From assembly GCA_010906935.1 (NCBI GenBank), contig JAAFHC010000011.1:1-34958 (forward strand): a stretch of 34,958 nt of DNA, given 5' to 3'. Under the pieces are notes generated by a model. It ran no database searches. It was not told the DNA's origin and was given only the letters and a program-made list of their open reading frames with translations. Positions 15,765 through 23,007 of this stretch are shown piece by piece. This DNA comes from Gelidibacter sp. (GTDB taxonomy: Bacteria > Bacteroidota > Bacteroidia > Flavobacteriales > Flavobacteriaceae). A program made the translations under genes and the position numbers. Each line of letters begins with the position of its first letter. Positions within the stretch are counted from its first letter, which is position 1.

Positions 15765-16715
15765 ATGTTCAAAAAAACAGCAATTCTATTCATTATCGCA
15801 ATCACATTTAATTCATGTGTATCAAAAAAAGTATATCAGGAACTGGAAACAAAATTCAATAATTTACGTTCTTCAAACACCGCATTAATTGAAGAAAAAG
15901 ACAATTTATTGGCTGCAAAAAAAGCGTTGGAAGCCGATTTTGAAAAACTTAATAGTGATTACAATGCACTTAATACTCAAAAGGAAATAGTAGACAGTGA
16001 ATTTGCTTCTATTCAAAATAAATATAAAAATTTAGATGAATCGTATAATGTACTTTCTGCCCAAAGTTCAAAAAAACTAGCCGAACAATCTCAAAAAAAC
16101 CAAGAATTATTGCTTCAATTGGAAGAAAAAGAAAGAAAATTGGCGTTAGAAAGCGATCGATTGGAAAAGCTTCAAAATGAATTGGCACAACGCTCCAATC
16201 AAATTAATGAACTTCAAGGTTTAATTGATGCAAAAGAAGCCCAAATGCAACAATTGAAAAATGCCATTTCCAGCGCACTGCTCAATTTTGAAGGTAAAGG
16301 ACTGACTGTTGTTCAAAAAAACGGGAAAATTTATGTGTCCATGGAAAACAAATTATTGTTTGATTCCGGCAGCTGGGCAGTAGGAGGTGAGGGAAAAGTT
16401 GCTGTAGAACAATTGGCCGGTGTGTTGTCAAAAAATCCGGATATCAATGTGCTCATTGAAGGGCATACCGACAATGTTCCATATACCGGAGCAACCATCA
16501 CAGACAATTGGGATTTATCCGTTAAACGAGCTACAGCCATTGTTAGAATTTTACAAAATAAAGGCGTAAACCCAACGCAAATTACAGCGGCAGGAAGAAG
16601 TGAATTTGTGATGGTTGGCTCCAATGCAACTCCAGAAGGAAAAGCGAAAAATAGAAGAATTGAAATTATTTTAGCGCCTAATTTAGACGAAATTTCAAAA
16701 CTTTTAAACAACTAA
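15765..16715 (+). CDS. OmpA-family lipoprotein with long coiled coil
   Basis: The 316-residue precursor has a short signal peptide ending ITFNSC (Cys18), a loose lipobox. A long coiled coil spans about residues 22-170, rich in Leu, Glu, Lys and Gln. The C-terminal OmpA/MotB peptidoglycan-binding domain covers about residues 185-305, with LLFDSGS, IEGHTDNVPY, NWDLSVKRA and the closing NRRIEIIL. The Asp and Arg that grip diaminopimelate are in the NWD and NRR segments. It should tether the outer membrane to peptidoglycan, with the coiled coil as a spacer. The next gene, a lytic transglycosylase, starts 6 bp downstream. E. coli Pal is similar in logic but much shorter and lacks the coiled coil. 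Confidence 0.92.
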   Translation: MFKKTAILFIIAITFNSCVSKKVYQELETKFNNLRSSNTALIEEKDNLLAAKKALEADFEKLNSDYNALNTQKEIVDSEFASIQNKYKNLDESYNVLSAQSSKKLAEQSQKNQELLLQLEEKERKLALESDRLEKLQNELAQRSNQINELQGLIDAKEAQMQQLKNAISSALLNFEGKGLTVVQKNGKIYVSMENKLLFDSGSWAVGGEGKVAVEQLAGVLSKNPDINVLIEGHTDNVPYTGATITDNWDLSVKRATAIVRILQNKGVNPTQITAAGRSEFVMVGSNATPEGKAKNRRIEIILAPNLDEISKLLNN

Positions 16716-16721
16716 TCTTTT

Positions 16722-18248
16722 ATGAAAAATTTAATATACATTGCGTTTTTATTAACGCTTACTTATGGATTTTCACAAAAGAAAACCGAGTCCTTAAAAA
16801 TTCAAAATAGCGAAAACACCAAAGTTCATTTTAATGACAACCCGGCATTATTTTTTACAAATTCAGATTCTTTAATTCTTCAAGTTCATCCACAAGCGAT
16901 GCTCATAGACAGCTTATGGATGAATAAATTAATAAAATCTCCTTTGTATGACAAGGAACTATATGTACTGGGCAATGATGAAATGTTGGTTGTGGACCTT
17001 GAAGAATTATCAACCGAATTATTAAAATCACGTTTAAAACATTTAAACAGCAAAACGCCTTTTAAAATTGAATACAATCCGCAGCTCGAACAAATCATAA
17101 GGACTTATTTGCAAAAAAGAAAATCTTCTATTTCTACCATTATGGAGCGGGCGCGTTATTTTTTCCCCATGTTTGAAGAACATTTGGCGAAATACAATAT
17201 TCCTATGGAATTAAAGTATTTGGCGGTTATTGAGTCGGCGTTAAATCCAAATGCACGATCTCGAATGGGTGCGACAGGCTTGTGGCAATTTATGTATCCA
17301 ACAGGGAAGTTTTACAATTTAGAAGTTAGTTCGTATATAGATGAACGTTCAGATCCTTACAGGGCTACAGAAGCTGCTTGCAAGTATTTGGAAAGTTTAT
17401 ATAAAATGTATGGTGATTGGAGTATGGTTTTGGCAGCCTACAATTACGGCCCGGGGAATGTTTCTAAAGCCATCAGGCGGTCTGGAGGAAGTACCAATTA
17501 TTGGAATATAAGAAAATATTTACCTAGCGAAACCGCTGCCTATGTTCCAGCTTTTTATGCCACCCTATATATATTTGAATATGCAAAGGAGCACAATTTA
17601 AAATCAAAGGAAAAAGCAATTTCCTACTATGCAACAGATACTGTCCAAGTAAAAAGACAGTTGACTTTTGCGCAAATCAATGAAACTTTAAATGTTGATA
17701 TTGAGGTGCTTAAATTTTTAAATCCGCAATATAAACTGAATATTATTCCTTATATTAAAGATAAAAACTATATTTTAACCTTGCCCATTAAAGATATCGG
17801 AAATTTCGTAAGCAATGAAAGGTTGATTTATGCCTACGCGGATTTAGAAGATGCAAAAGAAGAAAAGCCACTGCAGGAACTCATAAAACTTGAAGATAAG
17901 ATTACGCACAAGGTGAGAAGTGGTGAATATTTGGGAAAAATTGCAGCCAAACATGGGGTTGCTGAAAGCAATTTGAAAAAATGGAACAATTTAAAAAGCT
18001 CAAGAATACTGGTAGGCCAAAATTTGGTTGTTTATACTAAAAACACCAATCCTGTTGTTGCCCAAAAAGCGACTCCAGTCAATAACGACAATAAGGAACA
18101 TACATATTACATTGTTAAATTGGGAGATTCATTATGGTCAATCGCAAAAAAATATTCAAATGTTTCGGTGCAAAATATTAAAGATTGGAACAATATTTGG
18201 AGTGTAAATAGTCTAAAACCCGGAATCAAATTAAAAATAATTAATTAA
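16722..18248 (+). CDS. MltD-like lytic transglycosylase with two LysM domains
   Basis: The 508-residue protein has a signal peptide (residues 1-19, cut near GFSQ). The SLT catalytic domain (about 155-285) has catalytic Glu171 in AVIESALNP, then GATGLWQFM, and AAYNYGPGNV as the substrate groove. LysM modules follow at about 392-437 (HKVRSGEYLGKIAAKHGV) and 462-507 (YYIVKLGDSLWSIAKKY), which bind glycan strands. It cleaves peptidoglycan with formation of 1,6-anhydro-muramic acid, in the periplasm. It has a plain signal peptide rather than the lipobox of E. coli MltD. It sits between the OmpA-like and DUF4837 lipoprotein genes with gaps of 6 and 2 bp. Confidence 0.94.
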   Translation: MKNLIYIAFLLTLTYGFSQKKTESLKIQNSENTKVHFNDNPALFFTNSDSLILQVHPQAMLIDSLWMNKLIKSPLYDKELYVLGNDEMLVVDLEELSTELLKSRLKHLNSKTPFKIEYNPQLEQIIRTYLQKRKSSISTIMERARYFFPMFEEHLAKYNIPMELKYLAVIESALNPNARSRMGATGLWQFMYPTGKFYNLEVSSYIDERSDPYRATEAACKYLESLYKMYGDWSMVLAAYNYGPGNVSKAIRRSGGSTNYWNIRKYLPSETAAYVPAFYATLYIFEYAKEHNLKSKEKAISYYATDTVQVKRQLTFAQINETLNVDIEVLKFLNPQYKLNIIPYIKDKNYILTLPIKDIGNFVSNERLIYAYADLEDAKEEKPLQELIKLEDKITHKVRSGEYLGKIAAKHGVAESNLKKWNNLKSSRILVGQNLVVYTKNTNPVVAQKATPVNNDNKEHTYYIVKLGDSLWSIAKKYSNVSVQNIKDWNNIWSVNSLKPGIKLKIIN

Positions 18249-18250
18249 TA

Positions 18251-19225
18251 ATGAAAAAGATCGGACTTCTATTGGCATTTATCTCCATGCTTATTTCCTG
18301 TGATACAGGAAGCGATAAAAAAGTATTACAAGAAGCAAACGGCCGAATGAACAATCTGCTAATCGTTATGAAAAATAGCGAATGGCAAGGCGAAATTGGT
18401 GATGAATTGAGAAAAATTATTGCAGAACCAGTTCTTGGATTGCCGCAACCGGAAGCGCAATTTGAAGTGACACAAGTGCCTCCAGAAAGTTTTGGAAGTA
18501 TGTTTAAAGCAAGCAGAAGCATTTTACATGTGGGTATTGGCGCTGAAAATTCTTTTTCGGCAATTTCAAATGTATATGCCGAGCCGCAACATATAATCAG
18601 TATTACTGGAAAAGACAAAGAATCACTGATTCTTGAAATTCAAAAAAATGCAAAGGCGCTTATTTCGGGATTTAAAACTGCCGATTTGCTCACCGTGCAA
18701 CGGTCAATTTATAAAAATTACTGGGATCCCACCAAAATGGAAACATTTACCAAAAATGGCTATTCTCTAAAAATTCCGAAAACTTTCAGCAAAGTTGACG
18801 ATACCGGAGATTTTGTTTGGTACCGTATGCGTTTAGACGGTGGTAACAGCATGGAATTGTTTTCCTACACGGTTCCAATTCAGTCCATAGATGACGAAAA
18901 CGGTAATAACCTAGTGGCAATAAGAGACACCATTGGTAAAAAACACATTCCTGGTCAAATTGAAGGATCGTATATGATTACTGAAGCAGCGTATACGCCA
19001 CATATTTTTGAGGTAAAATTGGACGGAAAAAAAGCCTTGGAAGCAAAAGGAAAATGGGAAGTGAAAGGCGTTTATATGGCCGGACCATTTTTAAGCTATT
19101 CCATTATAGATAAGGCAAAAAACAGGTTGGTGGTGGTTGAAGGTTTAACCTACGCGCCATCTATTAACAAACGCGACTATATGTTTGAATTGGAAGCGAT
19201 TATGAAAACTATTAAGATTAATTAA
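18251..19225 (+). CDS. DUF4837-family lipoprotein of unknown function
   Basis: The 324-residue precursor has a lipoprotein signal peptide with lipobox MLISC (Cys17), then QEANGRMNNLLIVMKNSEW, the opening I associate with DUF4837 proteins of Bacteroidetes. No catalytic motif stands out. The protein is soluble-looking with alternating strands and helices, including two related-looking halves around DELRKIIAEP and YSLKIPKTF; that internal similarity is only an impression. It begins 2 bp after the lytic transglycosylase stop and is last before a strong hairpin, so its expression is tied to the wall-cleavage gene. A role in the envelope is inference from the signal peptide and neighbours. Confidence 0.8.
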   Translation: MKKIGLLLAFISMLISCDTGSDKKVLQEANGRMNNLLIVMKNSEWQGEIGDELRKIIAEPVLGLPQPEAQFEVTQVPPESFGSMFKASRSILHVGIGAENSFSAISNVYAEPQHIISITGKDKESLILEIQKNAKALISGFKTADLLTVQRSIYKNYWDPTKMETFTKNGYSLKIPKTFSKVDDTGDFVWYRMRLDGGNSMELFSYTVPIQSIDDENGNNLVAIRDTIGKKHIPGQIEGSYMITEAAYTPHIFEVKLDGKKALEAKGKWEVKGVYMAGPFLSYSIIDKAKNRLVVVEGLTYAPSINKRDYMFELEAIMKTIKIN

Positions 19226-19250
19226 GAAGAATTTTCAGAACACTTTTCTC

Positions 19251-19294
19251 AAAAAAATGCCAGTATATTTTCCAAAATATACTGGCATTTTTTT
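19251..19294 (+). terminator. Perfect 21-bp-stem terminator of the nine-gene run
   Basis: The sequence from AAAAAAATGCCAGTATA on one side to TATACTGGCATTTTTTT on the other is a perfect palindrome: 21 bp on each arm around CC, with A-run and T-run included. It starts 26 bp after the DUF4837 stop. The interval 19295-19432 shows nothing that looks like a gene. Confidence 0.9.
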
Positions 19295-19432
19295 ACATTG
19301 ACACGCCAATTTTTCTAAACTTAAACTTTGTTTTTGAAATAAGAACCAAATACCAAAAGGGGGATCATCCTTATTTTTTTGCTTGGTTTCATAGCAAAAA
19401 CTCAAATCCATGAAAAAATCATAGCTATTAAG

Positions 19433-19462
19433 TTTCATTTTGGTGCAACTTTTGTATATTTG
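19433..19462 (+). promoter_or_regulatory. Promoter of the HigBA-type operon, probably giving a leaderless transcript
   Basis: TATATTTG (19455-19462) is an exact -7 box, with TTTC (19433-19436) 18 nt upstream as a weak -33 element. Only four bases (TATT) separate the box from the toxin ATG, so transcription would begin at or within a few bases of the start codon. Confidence 0.6.
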
Positions 19463-19466
19463 TATT

Positions 19467-19805
19467 ATGAAAAAGATACGAACAATAATTTTTTACAAAG
19501 ATTACTTTGAGGAATTCTTTGTGAAGCAACGTGAAAAAGTCAAAATAAAAATTATTTGGACTTTAACATTAATAGAAGAATTAGAAAGAATTCCCGAAAT
19601 ATATTTGAAACATATTAAGAGTACAGCGGGGCTTTTTGAAATTAGAATTCAGCAAGGAAGTGATATTTTCAGAATCTTTTGCTTTTTTGATAAAGGACAA
19701 TTAATAATTTTAGCAAACGGATTTCAAAAGAAAACACAAAAAATACCTAAAAAGGAAATCGAAAAAGCATTTAAAATTAAACAAGATTATGAAAACGAAA
19801 AATAA
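19467..19805 (+). CDS. HigB-like (RelE/ParE superfamily, Gp49-type) toxin
   Basis: The 112-residue protein starts at the ATG at 19467 (MKKIRTIIFYKDYF); it has no other methionine. The core GLFEIRIQQGSDIFRIFCFFDKG, then LILANGFQKKTQKIP and KKEIEKAF, is the pattern of phage-derived Gp49-like HigB toxins. These are small ribonucleases that cut mRNA on the ribosome. Conserved basic residues (Lys in FQKKTQKIP, Arg in FRIF) are present, so it looks intact. The toxin gene comes first and overlaps the antitoxin gene by 17 bp, the gene order typical of higBA. The pair is isolated between two terminators, as expected for a mobile stability cassette, but no mobility gene or target duplication is visible. 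Confidence 0.88.
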   Translation: MKKIRTIIFYKDYFEEFFVKQREKVKIKIIWTLTLIEELERIPEIYLKHIKSTAGLFEIRIQQGSDIFRIFCFFDKGQLIILANGFQKKTQKIPKKEIEKAFKIKQDYENEK

Positions 19806-20094
19806 CAACATCAAAACACTTGACCAATTTAAAGACAAGCATTACGGAAATATTGGAACAGCGAAACGTGATGAACTTGACAGTAGTTATGAAAACTTTA
19901 AAATTGGCGCGATGATTCACAATGCCAGAATCCAAAAAGGTTTGACTCAAGAAGAGCTTGCTAAAAAAGCGGGAACTACAAAATCATATATTTCTAAAAT
20001 TGAGAATAATATTAAAGAAGCTAGGTTTTCAACTTTGCAAAAAATCGTTGAATTAGGTTTGGACGGACATTTAGAATTGTCGATTAAGCTTTAA
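19789..20094 (+). CDS. HigA-like antitoxin, XRE-family HTH protein
   Basis: The 101-residue protein has an N-terminal flexible region (residues 1-35) and then a Cro/C1-type helix-turn-helix (about 40-95): IGAMIHNARIQKGLTQEELA, KKAGTTKSYISKIENN and the closing LDGHLELSIKL. It would bind the preceding toxin and repress the shared promoter. Its ATG lies inside the toxin gene, 17 bp before the toxin stop, so translation is coupled. It is followed by about 60 bp of unremarkable sequence and a terminator shared with glnS. Confidence 0.9.
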   Translation: MKTKNNNIKTLDQFKDKHYGNIGTAKRDELDSSYENFKIGAMIHNARIQKGLTQEELAKKAGTTKSYISKIENNIKEARFSTLQKIVELGLDGHLELSIKL

Positions 20095-20153
20095 GGAAAA
20101 ACAAATAAGCTTAACATAAAAGCGATTACTATGCTTGGTCAGTATATAAAAAC

Positions 20154-20190
20154 AAACAAAAAGTGCCCTTTTCAAGGCGCTTTTTGTTTT
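20154..20190. terminator. Bidirectional terminator between higA-like gene and glnS
   Basis: A 14-bp stem with one G-T pair (20154-20167 with 20176-20189) closes an 8-nt loop; the sequence is AAACAAAAAGTGCC against GGCGCTTTTTGTTT. The flanking A- and T-runs suit termination in both directions. Confidence 0.85.
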
Positions 20191-20207
20191 AATATAATTT
20201 CGTAAAC

Positions 20208-21887
20208 TTACCCCTCCATTTTAGCCCAACTGTCTCTTAACGGCACCGTTCTGTTGAAAACCAAATGGAATTCAGTGGTATCTTTATCCACACAAAAATA
20301 GCCCAAACGCTGAAACTGGAAGCGGTCTAAAATATTGGCTTTTTTTAAACTCGGTTCTACAAAAGCTTCCAAAACTGTTAATGAATCCGGATTTAAAAAG
20401 TCTTTAAAATCCTTGTCTTTCTGACTGTCGGGCGCTTCTTCTGTAAACAAACGGTCGTAAACCCGCACTTCTGCTTTTATAGCATGTTTTATGGAAACCC
20501 AATGCAGCGTTCCTTTAACTTTACGTTGACTTGCTTCTGTGCCGCTTCCACTTAAACTTTCGGTATCATAAGTACAATGAATTTCAGTAATTTCACCATT
20601 TTCGTCTTTCACCACCGATTCGCCTTTTATGATATAGGCGTTTTTTAAACGCACTTCTTTTCCTATAGAAAGTCTAAAGAATTTTTTGTTGGCTTCTTCC
20701 TTAAAATCTTCTTTTTCAATATAAATTTCATGGCTAAAAGGCACTTCTCTAAAACCTGCGCTTTCATCTTCTTGGTTATTTTCTGCCGATAACCATTCCT
20801 CTTTTCCTTCAGGATAGTTGGTAATCACCAATTTTATCGGATTTAAAACCGCCATAACGCGTGGCGCCGTTTTGTTTAAATCGTCTTTAATGCAATATTC
20901 CAGCAACGCAACGTCGGTTACATTGTCACGCTTGGAAATTCCTGCCGTTTCACTAAAAGTTCTAATAGATTCTGGCGTATAACCTCTTCTTCGCAAGCCC
21001 GAAATGGTTGGCATTCTTGGATCATCCCAACCGGTAACAATACCTTCTTCAACCAATTGCAGCAATTTGCGTTTGCTCATCACCGTATAACTCAAATTTC
21101 TTCTCGCAAATTCACGTTGTTTCGGAAGCATTTTTGCCGGATCGTAAACCTGGTTAACGTACCAATCATATAAATCTCGGTGACTTTTAAACTCCAGCGT
21201 GCAAATGGAATGGGAAATTTGTTCCAAATAATCGCTTTCACCGTGCGTCCAGTCGTACATCGGATAAATACACCAATTATTTCCTGTTCTGTGGTGGTGT
21301 CTTTTTAAAATCCGGTACATAATGGGGTCGCGCATATGCATATTCACGTGTTTCATGTCAATTTTTGCACGCAAAACGTGAGAACCTTCCTCAAAATCGC
21401 CATTTTTCATTTTTAAAAACAACGCTAAATTTTCTTCTATTGCTCTGTTTCGGTTCTTACTGTCGGTTCCCGGTTCGGTTGGCGTGCCTTTTTGTAAAGC
21501 CATTTCTTCCGATGATTGGTCGTCAACATACGCTTTTCCGTCTTTTATAAGTTGAACTGCCCAATCGTACAATTGTTGAAAATAGTCCGATGAATACAAT
21601 TCTTTGTCCCATTTAAAACCCAGCCATTGCACATCATATTTAATGGAATCAACATATTCTTGTTCCTCTTTTGCAGGATTCGTATCATCAAAGCGCAGGT
21701 TAACTGGCGCATTGTATCGCAATCCCAAACCAAAATTCAAACAAATAGAAGCTGCGTGGCCAATATGCAAATAACCGTTTGGCTCAGGCGGAAATCTAAA
21801 TCGTAATTTATCTTTGGCTAAACCAGCAGCCAAATCATCTTCAATAATTTGCTCAATAAAATTCAGCGATTTTTTTTCTTCACTCAT
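20208..21887 (-). CDS. glnS: Glutaminyl-tRNA synthetase
   Basis: I place the start at the ATG at 21887 (MSEEKKSLNFIEQII, 559 aa). An upstream in-frame start would read through the promoter. Class I motifs are present: HIGH at residues 41-44 within PPEPNGYLHIGHA, and the KMSKS equivalent MSKRK at 269-273. The N-terminal catalytic domain is followed by two anticodon-binding beta-barrels ending ...RTVPLRDSWAKMEG. It attaches glutamine to tRNA-Gln in the cytoplasm. Length matches bacterial GlnRS, and QISHSICTLEF (around residue 222) is typical of GlnRS rather than GluRS. It is transcribed alone. Confidence 0.97.
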   Translation of the reverse strand: MSEEKKSLNFIEQIIEDDLAAGLAKDKLRFRFPPEPNGYLHIGHAASICLNFGLGLRYNAPVNLRFDDTNPAKEEQEYVDSIKYDVQWLGFKWDKELYSSDYFQQLYDWAVQLIKDGKAYVDDQSSEEMALQKGTPTEPGTDSKNRNRAIEENLALFLKMKNGDFEEGSHVLRAKIDMKHVNMHMRDPIMYRILKRHHHRTGNNWCIYPMYDWTHGESDYLEQISHSICTLEFKSHRDLYDWYVNQVYDPAKMLPKQREFARRNLSYTVMSKRKLLQLVEEGIVTGWDDPRMPTISGLRRRGYTPESIRTFSETAGISKRDNVTDVALLEYCIKDDLNKTAPRVMAVLNPIKLVITNYPEGKEEWLSAENNQEDESAGFREVPFSHEIYIEKEDFKEEANKKFFRLSIGKEVRLKNAYIIKGESVVKDENGEITEIHCTYDTESLSGSGTEASQRKVKGTLHWVSIKHAIKAEVRVYDRLFTEEAPDSQKDKDFKDFLNPDSLTVLEAFVEPSLKKANILDRFQFQRLGYFCVDKDTTEFHLVFNRTVPLRDSWAKMEG

Positions 21888-21910
21888 AATAACATCAAAC
21901 TTATAAGTTG

Positions 21911-21940
21911 CAAAATTATCGATTTTTTTTGGCAAATCAA
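21911..21940 (-). promoter_or_regulatory. Promoter of glnS
   Basis: On the minus strand, TTG (21940-21938), a 19-nt spacer and TAATTTTG (21918-21911) fit the Bacteroidetes consensus exactly. The ATG lies 23 nt downstream. Confidence 0.7.
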
Positions 21941-22023
21941 CAACAAAAGAACGCCACTATTGCCTCAATTCAGCAAAGACCGCTATTTAAAAATAATTTT
22001 TTGGGCATGATTGCCTTTTAGGT

Positions 22024-22122
22024 GGGCGTTCCCTTTGGGCCAGGCTGTCGCTACTCGCTTTTTTAAGCGGTGAAAAACCGCTAAAAAAGAGCTCAAACAT
22101 GCCGCTCTATCCTTAACGCAAA
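22024..22122 (-). repeat. Dispersed intergenic repeat, copy B (about 99 bp, structured)
   Basis: Read on the minus strand it begins TTTGCGTTA and ends GGGAACGCCC, like copy A at 2157-2246. It shares the GGATAGA, GCGGCAT and TAGCGAC blocks, and the terminal GCGTT/AACGC inverted repeats (22026-22030 with 22115-22119). Its central hairpin differs: 22058-22070 pairs with 22078-22089 around a 7-nt loop, with a GCGG core and T/A runs. The 522-bp gap 21888-22409 also contains the glnS promoter, three spaced TTGCG words at 22170-22197, a heptamer block at 22342-22383 and a folB -7 box. I see no gene in it. Confidence 0.7.
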
Positions 22123-22341
22123 TAGTATGAATAATGAATAATAAGAAATTGACAATTCATTTAGCGCCCTTTGCGATTTTTTTTTGCGTCCCTTGCGGTT
22201 AATAGCAAATTTCGTTTGAATGTATGTATATCAATTTTTTTCATGGTTTTCTTGAATAGAATAGGCGAATTTAAGAAATAGTTAAAATAGTGATTAAATA
22301 AACAATTCAGTAAAATGAACTTTCGGCTTTTCAACTTAAAC

Positions 22342-22383
22342 TTCCGTCTTCGGTCTTCGGTCTTCCATCTTCCAACTTTTCAC
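22342..22383 (-). repeat. Heptamer repeat block upstream of folB
   Basis: On the minus strand, six in-phase heptamers (GTGAAAA, GTTGGAA, GATGGAA, GACCGAA, GACCGAA, GACGGAA) fit the same G-N-N-N-R-A-A rule as the array at 8917-9133, in the opposite orientation. Imperfect units continue towards 22321. Confidence 0.8.
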
Positions 22384-22385
22384 CC

Positions 22386-22393
22386 TATCTTTG
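22386..22393 (+). promoter_or_regulatory. Candidate -7 box for folB
   Basis: TATCTTTG matches TAnnTTTG exactly and ends 16 nt before the folB ATG. The place where a TTG would be expected is occupied by the heptamer block, which has none. Confidence 0.5.
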
Positions 22394-22409
22394 CCTAAAG
22401 GATTTTAAA

Positions 22410-22769
22410 ATGGGTATCATAAAATTAAAAAACATACGGGTTTACGCCTATCACGGCTGTTTGCTTGAAGAAGGAAAAATTGGTTCCGATTACCGTGTGG
22501 ACGTTTTGGTAAAAGCCGATTTAAGTACATCTGCACAAAGCGACAACCTTGTAGATACGGTTGATTATGTTCATTTAAATAAAATAGTAAAAGAAGAAAT
22601 GGCCATTCGATCCAAATTGTTAGAAACGGTTGCAAAACGCATTTTAGACAGAATTTTATTAGAAATTCCTTTGGTTGAAGAAGCCGATGTTTCAGTTTCA
22701 AAAATAAATCCGCCAATTGGAGGAAATGTGGCGATGGTCACTGTTGAAATGGGCAAAGTTAGAAGTTGA
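22410..22769 (+). CDS. folB: Dihydroneopterin aldolase
   Basis: The 119-residue protein begins MGIIKLKNIRVYAYHGCLLEE, the FolB opening with the conserved Tyr-His-Gly. It continues with DYRVDVLVKADLS and TVDYVHLNKIV, and ends with INPPIGGNVAMVTVEM, the substrate-pocket segment. It cleaves dihydroneopterin to hydroxymethyl-dihydropterin and glycolaldehyde in folate synthesis, as a cytoplasmic oligomer. Length is normal. No other folate genes are nearby. A short purine-rich stretch (22770-22800) separates it from the tRNA-Cys promoter. Confidence 0.93.
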   Translation: MGIIKLKNIRVYAYHGCLLEEGKIGSDYRVDVLVKADLSTSAQSDNLVDTVDYVHLNKIVKEEMAIRSKLLETVAKRILDRILLEIPLVEEADVSVSKINPPIGGNVAMVTVEMGKVRS

Positions 22770-22801
22770 GAAAAGAGAAAAGAGAATAAAGAGAAAAAAA
22801 A

Positions 22802-22831
22802 TTGCCAATAAATTAAAAAGACCTAAATTTG
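22802..22831 (+). promoter_or_regulatory. Promoter of tRNA-Cys
   Basis: TTG (22802-22804), a 19-nt spacer and TAAATTTG (22824-22831), with the tRNA 5' end 12 nt further on. This is one of the best promoter matches in the window. Confidence 0.75.
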
Positions 22832-22843
22832 CAATCCAATAAT

Positions 22844-22914
22844 GGCGTTTTGGCCGAGTGGCTAGGCAGAGGTCTGCAAAACCTCGTACAGCGGTTCGAA
22901 TCCGCTAGACGCCT
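22844..22914 (+). tRNA. tRNA-Cys (anticodon GCA)
   Basis: The cloverleaf folds fully over 71 nt. The acceptor stem GGCGTTT pairs with AGACGCC (22907-22913). The anticodon arm is GAGGT-CTGCAAA-ACCTC with anticodon GCA. The T arm is GCGG-TTCGAAT-CCGC. The discriminator base is T (22914), the expected identity base for cysteine. The 3' CCA is not encoded. A terminator follows within 10 bp. Confidence 0.95.
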
Positions 22915-22918
22915 CATC

Positions 22919-22950
22919 AAAAACCCAAGCAAGTTGCTTGGGTTTTTTGT
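22919..22950 (+). terminator. Terminator of tRNA-Cys
   Basis: AACCCAAGC (22922-22930) pairs with GCTTGGGTT (22936-22944) around a 5-nt loop, followed by a T-run. Confidence 0.85.
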
Positions 22951-22963
22951 TTTCTTTAACACA

Positions 22964-22991
22964 TTGTTCAACATAAATTCTTGTATCTTTG
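22964..22991 (+). promoter_or_regulatory. Promoter of the metallo-hydrolase gene
   Basis: TTG (22964-22966), a 17-nt spacer and TATCTTTG (22984-22991), an exact -7 box. The ATG at 23008 lies 16 nt downstream. The box makes the earlier in-frame TTG at 22981 an unlikely start. Confidence 0.6.
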
Positions 22992-23007
22992 TGTTAAAGT
23001 TTTATTT

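Noticed and set aside
19235-19438. A 67-codon minus-strand frame between the DUF4837 and toxin genes
   Set aside because: It reads through the perfect palindrome at 19251-19294, has no family resemblance I recognise and no promoter.
19433-20094. The toxin-antitoxin pair as part of a larger defence or mobile island
   Set aside because: Flanking genes are housekeeping genes and there is no integrase, transposase, attachment repeat or other defence gene in the window.
22170-22197. Three TTGCG words spaced 13 and 9 bp apart
   Set aside because: Too short and irregular to call a repeat array from one site; only noted as part of the spacer mosaic.
22314-22400. A short plus-strand frame starting ATG near 22314 through the heptamer block
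   Set aside because: Its product would be repeat-derived (R-L-R-S-S-type) and it runs into the folB promoter.
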